Assembly (NCBI GenBank): GCA_026874595.1
Contig: CM049319.1
Coordinates: 41,767,973-41,831,972, forward strand
DNA length: 64,000 nucleotides
From: Sipunculus nudus
Lineage: Eukaryota; Annelida; Sipuncula; Golfingiida; Sipunculidae
Direction of reading: 5' to 3'
A program made the translations under genes and the position numbers. Below, piece after piece: positions 18,052 to 29,215 of the stretch (position 1 is its first letter; every line of letters begins with the position of its first letter). The notes below the pieces were generated by a model. It did no database searches. It had not been told where the DNA came from and was given only the letters and a program-made list of their open reading frames with translations.

Positions 18052-19448
18052 TAAATCGGCCATTTTTGCAGAAAACACGATCGTGTATAACGCGAAAACC
18101 GAGCTGATTTCGGCGAAAACGACGTTTGTAACAGGTTCTAAATGGCTTAATGAAGCTTCTAAAACGCTTCTTTCGCAAGTTAAATCGGCCGTTTTTGCAA
18201 AAACCATGATCTTGTATTACGCGAAAACCGGCCAAAACGACGTTTGTAACAGGTTCTTAATGGCGTAATAGAGCTTCTTAAACACTTCTTTCGCAATTTA
18301 AATCGGCCATTTTTGCAGAAAACGCGATCTTGTATTACGCAAAAACCGAGCTGATTTCGGCGAAAACGACGTCTGTGAAAGGTTCTAAATGGCCTAATGA
18401 AGCTTCTAAAACGCTTCTTTCGCAATTTAAATCGACCATTTTTGCAGAAAACACGATCTTGTATTACGCGAAAACCGAGCTGATTTCGGCGAAAACGACG
18501 TTTGTAACAGCTTCTAAATGGCCTAATGAAGCTTGTAAAACGCTTCTTTCGCAATTTAAATCGGCCATTTTTGCAGAAAACACGATCTTGTATTACGCGA
18601 AAACCGAGCTGATTTCGGCGAAAACGACTTTTGTAACAGCTTCTAAATGGCCTAATGAAGCTTGTAAAACGCTTCTTTCGCAATTTAAATCGGCCATTTT
18701 TGCAGAAAACACGATCTTGTATTACGCGAAAACCGAGCTGATTTCGGCCAAAACGACGTTTGTAACAGCTTCTAAATGGCCTAATGAAGCTTCTAAAACG
18801 CTTCTTTCGCAAGTTAAATCGGCCGTTTTTGCAAAAACCATGATCTTGTATTACGCGAAAACCGGCCAAAACGACGTTTGTAACAGGTTCTTAATGGCGT
18901 AATAGAGCTTCTTAAACACTTCTTTCGCAATTTAAATCGGCCATTTTTGCAGAAAACGCGATCTTGTATTACGCAAAAACCGAGCTGATTTCGGCGAAAA
19001 CGACGTCTGTGAAAGGTTCTAAATGGCCTAATGAAGCTTCTAAAACGCTTCTTTCGCAATTTAAATCGACCATTTTTGCAGAAAACACGATCTTGTATTA
19101 CGCGAAAACCGAGCTGATTTCGGCGAAAACGACGTTTGTAACAGCTTCTAAATGGCCTAATGAAGCTTGTAAAACGCTTCTTTCGCAATTTAAATCGGCC
19201 ATTTTTGCAGAAAACACGATCTTGTATTACGCGAAAACCGAGCTGATTTCGGCGAAAACGACTTTTGTAACAGCTTCTAAATGGCCTAATGAAGCTTGTA
19301 AAACGCTTCTTTCGCAATTTAAATCGGCCATTTTTGCAGAAAACACGATCTTGTATTACGCGAAAACCGAGCTGATTTCGGCCAAAACGACGTTTGTAAC
19401 AGCTTCTAAATGGCCTAATGAAGCTTGTAAAACGCTTCTTTCGCAATT
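18052..19448 (+). repeat. Diverged left edge of the satellite with a duplicated 634-bp block
   Basis: The first monomers differ from consensus more than any later ones. Examples are AGGTTCTTAATGGCGTAATA, an 11-bp deletion in one monomer (ACCGGCCAAAA), and AAATCGACC in another. The block 18181-18814 recurs from 18815 with an offset of 634 bp, which equals five monomers minus the 11-bp deletion. Divergent margins and better homogenised centres are the usual result of unequal crossing-over in satellites. Confidence 0.85.
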
Positions 19449-19449
19449 T
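19321..19449 (+). repeat. Representative satellite monomer
   Basis: Numbered from AAATCGG as position 1, the monomer has GGCCATTT at 6-13, a TTCGGC(G/C)AAAACGAC motif at 57-71 (partial CENP-B box), AAATGGCC at 88-95 (the inverse of 6-13), the HindIII site at 101-106 and TTTCGC near the end. Positions that vary repeatedly between monomers are: G/C in TTCGGC(G/C)A, G/T in AACGAC(G/T), G/C in AAAAC(G/C)CTTC, C/G in AAAA(C/G)CGAG, C/T in ATGG(C/T)CTAA and G/T in ACA(G/T)CTTC. Confidence 0.95.
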
Positions 19450-21189
19450 AAATCGGCCATTTTTGCAGAAAACACGATCTTGTATTACGCGAAAACCGAG
19501 CTGATTTCGGCCAAAACGACGTTTGTAACAGCTTCTAAATGGCCTAATGAAGCTTGTAAAACGCTTCTTTCGCAATTTAAATCGGCCATTTTTGCAGAAA
19601 ACACGATCTTATATTACGCGAAAACCGAGCTGATTTCGGCCAAAACGACGTTTGTAACAGCTTCTAAATGGCCTAATGAAGCTTGTAAAACGCTTCTTTC
19701 GCAATTTAAATCGGCCATTTTTGCAGAAAACACGATCTTGTATTACGCGAAAACCGAGCTGATTTCGGCGAAAACGACGTTTGTAACAGCTTCTAAATGG
19801 CCTAATGAAGCTTGTAAAACGCTTCTTTCGCAATTTAAATCGGCCATTTTTGCAGAAAACACGATCTTGTATTACGCGAAAACCGAGCTGATTTCGGCGA
19901 AAACGACGTTTGTAACAGCTTCTAAATGGCCTAATGAAGCTTGTAAAACGCTTCTTTCGCAATTTAAATCGGCCATTTTTGCAGAAAACACGATCTTGTA
20001 TTACGCGAAAACCGAGCTGATTTCGGCCAAAACGACGTTTGTAACAGCTTCTAAATGGCCTAATGAAGCTTGTAAAACGCTTCTTTCGCAATTTAAATCG
20101 GCCATTTTTGCAGAAAACACGATCTTGTATTACGCGAAAACCGAGCTGATTTCGGCCAAAACGACGTTTGTAACAGCTTCTGAATGGCCTAATGAAGCTT
20201 GTAAAACGCTTCTTTCGCAATTTAAATCGGCCATTTTTGCAGAAAACACGATCTTGTATTACGCGAAAACCGAGCTGATTTCGGCCAAAACGACGTTTGT
20301 AACAGCTTCTGAATGGCCTAATGAAGCTTGTAAAACGCTTCTTTCGCAATTTAAATCGGCCATTTTTGCAGAAAACACGATCTTGTATTACGCGAAAACC
20401 GAGCTGATTTCGGCGAAAACGACGTTTGTAACAGCTTATAAATGGCCTAATGAAGCTTGTAAAACGCTTCTTTCGCAATTTAAATCAGTCATTTTTGCAG
20501 AAAACACGATCTTGTATTACGCGAAAACCGAGCTGATTTCGGCCAAAACGACGTTTGTAACAGCTTCTGAATGGCCTAATGAAGCTTGTAAAACGCTTCT
20601 TTCGCAATTTAAATCGGCCATTTTTGCAGAAAACACGATCTTGTATTACGCGAAAACCGAGCTGATTTCGGCGAAAACGACGTTTGTAACAGCTTCTAAA
20701 TGGCCTAATGAAGCTTGTAAAACGCTTCTTTCGCAATTTAAATCGGCCATTTTTGCAGAAAACACGATCTTGTTTTACGCGAAAACCGAGCTGATTTCGG
20801 CGAAAACGACTTTTGTAACAGCTTCTAAATGGCCTAATGAAGCTTGTAAAACGCTTCTTTCGCAATTTAAATCGGCCATTTTTGCAGAAAACACGATCTT
20901 GTATTACGCGAAAACCGAGCTGATTTCGGCCAAAACGACGTTTGTAACAGCTTCTAAATGGCCTAATGAAGCTTGTAAAACGCTTCTTTCGCAATTTAAA
21001 TCGGCCATTTTTGCAGAAAACACGATCTTGTATTACGCGAAAACCGAGCTGATTTCGGCGAAAACGACGTTTGTAACAGCTTCTAAATGGCCTAATGAAG
21101 CTTGTAAAACCCTTCTTTCGCAATTTAAATCGGCCATTTTTGCAGAAAACACGATCTTGTATTACGCGAAAACCGAGCTGATTTCGGCC

Positions 21190-21275
21190 AAAACGACGTT
21201 TGTAACAGCTTCTAAGTCGGGTAATGATGATCCTTAAAAGCTTCTTTCGCATCAGATAACGCCCATTTTTGCAGA
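21190..21275 (+). repeat. Chimeric divergent monomer segment, copy 1
   Basis: The normal sequence after AACAGCTTCTAA is replaced by GTCGGGTAATGATGATCC, then TTAAAAGCTTCTTTCGCATC and AGATAACGCCC before rejoining consensus at CATTTTTGCAG. The same replacement occurs once more at about 28185. It differs from consensus too much for simple drift and probably reflects a related but distinct monomer type. Confidence 0.8.
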
Positions 21276-21387
21276 AAACACGATCTTGTATTACGCGAAA
21301 ACCGAGCTGATTTCGGCCAAAACGACGTTTGTAACAGCTTCTAAATGGCCTAATGAAGCTTGTAAAACGCTTCTTTCGCAATTTAAA

Positions 21388-23440
21388 TGGGCCATTTTTG
21401 CAGAAAACACGATCTTGTATTACGCGAAAACCGAGCTGATTTCGGCCAAAACGACGTTTGTAACAGCTTCTAAATGGCCTAATGAAGCTTGTAAAACGCT
21501 TCTTTCGCAATTTAAATGGGCCATTTTTGCAGAAAACACGATCTTGTATTACGCGAAAACCGAGCTGATTTCGGCCAAAACGACGTTTGTAACAGCTTCT
21601 AAATGGCCTAATGAAGCTTGTAAAATGCTTCTTTCGCAATTTAAATCGGCCATTTTTGCAGAAAACACGATCTTGTATTACGCGAAAACCGAGCTGATTT
21701 CGGCCAAAACGACGTTTGTAACAGCTTCTAAATGGCCTAATGAAGCTTGTAAAACGCTTCTTTCGCAATTTAAATCGGCCATTTTTGCAGAAAACACGAT
21801 CTTGTATTACGCGAAAACCGAGCTGATTTCGGCCAAAACGACGTTTGTAACATCTTCTAAATGGCCTAATGAAGCTTGTAAAACGCTTCTTTCGCAATTT
21901 AAATCGGCCATTTTTGCAGAAAACACGATCTTGTATTACGCGAAAACCGAGCTGATTTCGGCGAAAACGACGTTTGTAACAGCTTCTAAATGGCCTAATG
22001 AAGCTTGTAAAACGCTTCTTTCGCAATTTAAATCGGCCATTTTTGCAGAAAACACGATCTTGTATTACGCGAAAACCGAGCTGATTTCGGCCAAAACGAC
22101 GTTTGTAACAGCTTCTAAATGGCCTAATGAAGCTTGTAAAACGCTTCTTTCGCAATTTAAATCGGCCATTTTTGCAGAAAACACGATCTTGTATTACGCG
22201 AAAACCGAGCTGATTTCGGCGAAAACGACGTTTGTAACAGCTTCTAAATGGCCTAATGAAGCTTGTAAAACGCTTCTTTCGCAATTTAAATCGGCCATTT
22301 TTGCAGAAAACACGATCTTGTATTACGCGAAAACCGAGCTGATTTCGGCCAAAACGACGTTTGTAACAGCTTCTAAATGGCCTAATGAAGCTTGTAAAAC
22401 GCTTCTTTCGCAATTTAAATCGGCCATTTTTGCAGAAAACACGATCTTGTATTACGCGAAAACCGAGCTGATTTCGGCGAAAACGACTTTTGTAACAGCT
22501 TCTAAATGGCCTAATGAAGCTTGTAAAACGCTTCTTTCGCAATTTAAATCGGCCATTTTTGCAGAAAACACGATCTTGTATTACGCGAAAACCGAGCTGA
22601 TTTCGGCCAAAACGACGTTTGTAACAGCTTCTAAATGGCCTAATGAAGCTTGTAAAACGCTTCTTTCGCAATTTAAATCGGCCATTTTTGCAGAAAACAC
22701 GATCTTGTATTACGCGAAAACCGAGCTGATTTCGGCGAAAACGACGTTTGTAACAGCTTCTAAATGGCCTAATGAAGCTTGTAAAACCCTTCTTTCGCAA
22801 TTTAAATCGGCCATTTTTGCAGAAAACACGATCTTGTATTACGCGAAAACCGAGCTGATTTCGGCCAAAACGACGTTTGTAACAGCTTCTAAATGGCCTA
22901 ATGAAGCTTGTAAAACGCTTCTTTCGCAATTTAAATCGGCCATTTTTGCAGAAAACACGATCTTGTATTACGCGAAAACCGAGCTGATTTCGGCGAAAAC
23001 GACGTTTGTAACAGCTTCTAAATGGCCTAATGAAGCTTGTAAAACGCTTCTTTCGCAATTTAAATCGGCCATTTTTGCAGAAAACACGATCTTGTATTAC
23101 GCGAAAACCGAGCTGATTTCGGCCAAAGCGACGTTTGTAAAGGCTTCTAAATGGCCTAATGAAGCTTGTAAAACGCTTCTTTCGCAATTTAAATGGGCCA
23201 TTTTTGCAGAAAACACGATCTTGTATTACGCGAAAACCGAGCTGATTTCGGCCAAAACGACGTTTGTAACAGCTTCTAAATGGCCTAATGAAGCTTGTAA
23301 AACGCTTCTTTCGCAATTTAAATGGGCCATTTTTGCAGAAAACACGATCTTGTATTACGCGAAAACCGAGCTGATTTCGGCGAAAACGACGTTTGTAACA
23401 GCTTCTAAATGGCCTAATGAAGCTTGTAAAATGCTTCTTT
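21388..23440 (+). repeat. 14-monomer block duplicated within the array
   Basis: The rare variant AAATGGGCCATT occurs at about 21388 and 21517 and again at 23194 and 23323, each pair 1,806 bp apart (14 x 129). A rare AAAATGCTTC monomer repeats with the same offset. This defines a 14-monomer higher-order unit local to this part of the array. Confidence 0.85.
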
Positions 23441-23639
23441 CGCAATTTAAATCGGCCATTTTTGCAGAAAACACGATCTTGTATTACGCGAAAACCGAGC
23501 TGATTTCGGCCAAAACGACGTTTGTAACAGCTTCTAAATGGCCTAATGAAGCTTGTAAAACGCTTCTTTCGCAATTTAAATCGGCCATTTTTGCAGAAAA
23601 CACGATCTTGTATTACGCGAAAACCGAGCTGATTTCGGC

Positions 23640-26600
23640 CCAAAACGACGTTTGTAACATCTTCTAAATGGCCTAATGAAGCTTGTAAAACGCTTCTTTC
23701 GCAATTTAAATCGGCCATTTTTGCAGAAAACACGATCTTGTATTACGCGAAAACCGAGCTGATTTCGGCGAAAACGACGTTGTAACAGCTTCTAAATGGC
23801 CTAATGAAGCTTGTAAAACGCTTCTTTCGCAATTTAAATCGGCCATTTTTGCAGAAACACGATCTTGTATTACGCGAAAACCGAGCTGATTTCGGCCAAA
23901 ACGACGTTTGTAACAGCTTCTAAATGGCCTAATGAAGCTTGTAAAACGCTTCTTTCGCAATTTAAATCGGCCCATTTTTGCAGAAAACACGATCTTGTAT
24001 TACGCGAAAACCGAGCTGATTTCGGCCAAAACGACGTTTGTAACAGCTTCTAAATGGCCTAATGGAAGCTTGTAAAACGCTTCTTTCGCAATTTAAATCG
24101 GCCATTTTTGCAGAAAACACGATCTTGTATTACGCGAAAACCGAGCTGATTTCGGCGGAAAACGACTTTTGTAACAGCTTCTAAATGGCCTAATGAAGCT
24201 TGTAAAACGCTTCTTTCGCAATTTAAATCGGCCATTTTTGCAGAAAACACGATCTTGTATTACGCGAAAACCGAGCTGATTTCGGCCAAAGACGACGTTT
24301 GTAACAGCTTCTAAATGGCCTAATGAAGCTTGTAAAACGCTTCTTTCGGCAATTTAAATCGGCCATTTTTGCAGAAAACACGATCTTGTATTACGCGAAA
24401 ACCGAGCTGATTTCGGCGAAAACGACGTTTGTAACAGCTTCTAAATGGCCTAATGAAGCTTGTAAAACCCTTCTTTCGCAATTTAAATCGGCCATTTTTG
24501 CAGGAAAACACGATCTTGTATTACGCGAAAACCGAGCTGATTTCGGCCAAAACGACGTTTGTAACAGCTTCTAAATGGCCTAATGAAGCTTGTAAAACGC
24601 TTCTTTCGCAATTTAAATCGGCCATTTTTGCAGAAAACACGATCTTGTATTACGCGAAAACCGAGCTGATTTCGGCGAAAACGACGTTTGTAACAGCTTC
24701 TAAATGGCCTAATGAAGCTTGTAAAACGCTTCTTTCGCAATTTAAATCGGCCATTTTTGCAGAAAACACGATCTTGTATTACGCGAAAACCGAGCTGATT
24801 TCGGCCAAAGCGACGTTTGTAAAGGCTTCTAAATGGCCTAATGAAGCTTGTAAAACGCTTCTTTCGCAATTTAACTCGGCCAATTTTGCAGAAAACACGA
24901 TCTTGTATTACGCGAAAACCGAGCTGATTTCGGCCAAAACGACTTTTGTAACAGCTTCTAAATGGCCTAATGAAGCTTGTAAAACCCATCTTTCGCAATT
25001 TAAATCGGCCATTTTTGCAGAAAAAACGATCTTGTATTTCGCGAAAACCGAGCTGATTTCGGCCAAAACGACGTTTGTAACAGCTTCTAAATGGCCTAAT
25101 GAAGCTTGTAAAACGCTTCTTTCGCAATTTAAATCGGCCATTTTTGCAGAAAACACGATCTTGTATACGCGAAAACCGAGCTGATTTCGGCCAAAACGAC
25201 GTTTGTAACAGCTTCTAAATGGCCTAATGAAGCTTGTAAAACGCTTCTTTCGCAATTTAAATCGGCCATTTTTGCAGAAAACACGATCTTGTATTACGCG
25301 AAAACCGAGCTGATTTCGGCGAAAACGACGTTTGTAACAGCTTCTAAATGGTCTAATGAAGCTTGTAAAACGCTTCTTTCGCAATTTAAATCGGCCATTT
25401 TTGCAGAAAACACGATCTTGTATTACGCGAAACCGAGCTGATTTCGGCCAAAACGACGTTTGTAACAGCTTCTAAATGCCTAATGAAGCTTGTAAAACCC
25501 TTCTTTCGCAATTTAAATCGGCCATTTTTGCAGAAAACACGATCTTGTATTACGCGAAAACCGAGCTGATTTCGGCCAAAACGACGTTTGTAACAGCTTC
25601 TAAATGGCCTAATGAAGCTTGTAAAACGCTTCTTTCGCAATTTAAATCGGCCATTTTTGCAGAAAACACGATCTTGTATTACGCGAAAGCGAGCTGATTT
25701 CGGCGAAAACGACGTTTGTAACATCTTCTAAATGGCCTAATGAAGGTTGTAAAACGCTTCTTTCGCAATTTAAATCGGTCATTTTTGCAGAAAACACGAT
25801 CTTTTATTACGCGAAAACCGAGCTGATTTCGGCCAAAACGACGTTTGTAACAGCTTCTAAATGGCCTAATGAAGCTTGTAAAACCCTTCTTTCGCAATTT
25901 AAATCGGCCATTTTTGCAGAAAACACGATCTTGTATTACGCGAAAAACCGAGTTGATTTCGGCGAAAACGACGTTTGTAACAGCTTCTAAATGGCCTAAT
26001 GAAGCTTGTAAAACGCTTCTTTCGCAATTTAAATCGGCCATTTTTGCAGAAAACACATCTTGTATTACGCGAAAACCGAGCTGATTTCGGCGAAAACGAC
26101 GTTTGTAACAGCTTCTAAATGGCCTAATGAAGCTTGTAAAACGCTTCTTTCGCAATTTAAATCGGCCATTTTTTGCAGAAAACACGATCTTGTATTACGC
26201 GAAAACCGAGCTGATTTCGGCCAAAACGACGTTTGTAACAGCTTCTAAATGGCCTAATGAAGCTTGTAAAACGCTTCTTTCGCAATTTAAATCGGCCATT
26301 TTTGCAGAAAACACGATCTTGTATTACGCGAAAAGCGAGCTGATTTCGGCCAAAACGACGTTTGTAACAGCTTTCTAAATGGCCTAATGAAGCTTGTAAA
26401 ACGCTTCTTTCGCAATTTAAATCGGCCATTTTTGCAGAAAACACGATCTTGTATTACGCGAAAACCGAGCTGATTTCGGCCAAAACGACGTTTGTAACAG
26501 CTTCTAAATGGCCTAATGAAGCTTGTAAAACGCTTCTTTCGCAATTTAAATCGGCCATTTTTGCAGAAAACACGATCTTGTATTACGCGAAAACCGAGCT

Positions 26601-28715
26601 GATTTCGGCCAAAACGACGTTTGTAACAGCTTCTAAATGGCCTAATGAAGCTTGTAAAACGCTTCTTTCGCAATTTAAATCGGGCCATTTTTGCAGAAAA
26701 CACGATCTTGTATTACGCGAAAACCGAGCTGATTTCGGCGAAAACGACGTTTGTAACAGCTTCTAAATGGCCTAATGAAGCTTGTAAAACCCTTCTTTCG
26801 CAATTTAAATCGGCCATTTTTGCAGAAAACACGATCTTGTATTACGCGAAAACCGAGCTGATTTCGGCCAAAACGACGTTAGTAACAGCTTCTAAATGGC
26901 CTAATGAAGCTTGTAAAACGCTTCTTTCGCAATTTAAATCGGCAATTTTTGCAGAAAACACGATCTTGTATTACGCGAAAAGCGAGCTGATTTCGGCCAA
27001 AACGACGTTTGTAACAGCTTCTAAATGGCCTAATGAAGCTTGTAAAACGCTTCTTTCGCAATTTAAATCGGCCATTTTGCAGAAAACACGATCTTGTAAT
27101 TACGCGAAAACCGAGCTGATTTCGGCCAAAACGACGTTTGGTAACAGCTTCTAAATGGCCTAATGAAGCTTGTAAAACCCTTCTTTCGCAATTTAAATCG
27201 GCCATTTTTGCAGGAAAACACGATCTTGTATTACGCGAAAACCGAGCTGATTTCGGCGAAAACGACGTTTGTAACAGCTTCTAAATGGCCTAATGAAGCT
27301 TGTAAAACGCTTCTTTCGCAATTTAAATCGGCCATTTTTGCAGAAAACACGATCTTGTATTACGCGAAAACCGAGCTGATTTTGGCGAAAACGACGTTTG
27401 TAACAGCTTCTAAATGGTCTAATGAAGCTTGTAAAACGCTTCTTTCGCAATTTAAATCGGCCATTTTTGCAGAAAACACGATCTTGTATTACGCGAAAAC
27501 CGAGCTGATTTCGGCCAAAACGACGTTTGTAACAGCTTCTAAATGGCCTAATGAAGCTTGTAAAACCCTTCTTTCGCAATTTAAATCGGCCATTTTTGCA
27601 GAAAATACGATCTTGTATTACGCGAAAACCGAGCTGATTTCGGCGAAAACGACGTTTGTAACAGCTTCTAAATGGCCTAATGAAGCTTGTTAAAACGCTT
27701 CTTTCGCAATTTAAATCGCCATTTTTGCAGAAAACACGATCTTGTATTACGCGAAAACCGAGCTGATTTCGGCCAAAGCGACGTTTGTAACAGCTTCTAA
27801 ATGCCTAATGAAGCTTGTAAAACGCTTCTTTCGCAATTTAAATCGGCCAATTTTGCAGAAAACACGATCTTGTATTACGCGAAAACCGAGCTGATTTCGG
27901 CCAAAACGACTTTTGTAACAGCTTCTAAATGACCTAATGAAGCTTGTAAAACCTTCTTTCGCAATTTAAATCGGCCATTTTTGCAGAAAAAACGATCTTG
28001 TATTACGCGAAAACCGAGCTGATTTCGGCCAAAACGACGTTTGGTAACAGCTTCTAAATGGCCTAATGAAGCTTGTAAAACGCTTCTTTCGCAATTTAAA
28101 TCGGCCATTTTTGCAGAAAACACGATCTTGTATTACGCGAAAACCGAGCTGATTTCGGCCAAAACGACGTTTGTAACAGCTTCTAAGTCGGGTAATGGAT
28201 GATCCTTAAAAGCTTCTTTCGCATCAGATAACGCCCATTTTTGCAGAAAACACGATCTTGTATTACGCGAAAACCGAGCTGATTTCGGCCAAGACGACGT
28301 TTGTAACAGCTTCTAAATGGCCTAATGAAGCTTGTTAAACGCTTCTTTCGCAATTTAAATCGGCCATTTTTGCAGAAAACACGTTCTTGTATTACGCGAA
28401 AACCGAGCTGATTTCGGCGAAAACGACTTTTGTAACAGCTTCTAAAAGGCCTAATGAAGCTTGTAAAACGCTTCTTTCGCAATTTAAATCGGCCATTTTT
28501 GCAGAAAACACGATCTTGTATTACGCGAAAACCGAGCTGATTTCGGCCAAAACGACGTTTGTAACAGCTTCTAAATGGCCTAATGAAGCTTGTAAACGCT
28601 TCTTTCGCAATTTAAATCGGCCATTTTTGCAGAAAACACGATCTTGTATTACGCGAAAACCGAGCTGATTTCGGCCAAAACGACGTTTGTAACAGCTTCT
28701 AAATGGCCTAATGAA
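23640..28715 (+). other. Indel-dense segment of the satellite next to the gap
   Basis: By eye there are about 28 single-base insertions or deletions relative to the 129-bp monomer. Examples are GGCCCAAAACG at 23640, ACGTTGTAACAG at 23778, TAATGGAAGC at 24061 and TTTGGTAACAG at 27138 and 28041. Most change the length of homopolymer runs by one. The 15,093 bp at 48869-63961 contain no net frame change at all. Confidence 0.85.
28160..28245 (+). repeat. Chimeric divergent monomer segment, copy 2
   Basis: This is the same variant as at 21190-21275 with one extra G (GTAATGGATGATCC). The two lie 6,971 bp apart, which is 54 monomers plus 5 bases of net insertion. Confidence 0.8.
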
Positions 28716-29215
28716 NNNNNNNNNNNNNNNNNNNNNNNNNNNNNNNNNNNNNNNNNNNNNNNNNNNNNNNNNNNNNNNNNNNNNNNNNNNNNNNNNNNNN
28801 NNNNNNNNNNNNNNNNNNNNNNNNNNNNNNNNNNNNNNNNNNNNNNNNNNNNNNNNNNNNNNNNNNNNNNNNNNNNNNNNNNNNNNNNNNNNNNNNNNNN
28901 NNNNNNNNNNNNNNNNNNNNNNNNNNNNNNNNNNNNNNNNNNNNNNNNNNNNNNNNNNNNNNNNNNNNNNNNNNNNNNNNNNNNNNNNNNNNNNNNNNNN
29001 NNNNNNNNNNNNNNNNNNNNNNNNNNNNNNNNNNNNNNNNNNNNNNNNNNNNNNNNNNNNNNNNNNNNNNNNNNNNNNNNNNNNNNNNNNNNNNNNNNNN
29101 NNNNNNNNNNNNNNNNNNNNNNNNNNNNNNNNNNNNNNNNNNNNNNNNNNNNNNNNNNNNNNNNNNNNNNNNNNNNNNNNNNNNNNNNNNNNNNNNNNNN
29201 NNNNNNNNNNNNNNN
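28716..29215. other. Assembly gap of 500 N
   Basis: Exactly 500 N, a conventional placeholder size. Both flanks are satellite: the left ends in AAATGGCCTAATGAA and the right starts at the same AAATGGCC position of the monomer. The real amount of missing satellite is unknown and could be large. Confidence 0.99.
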
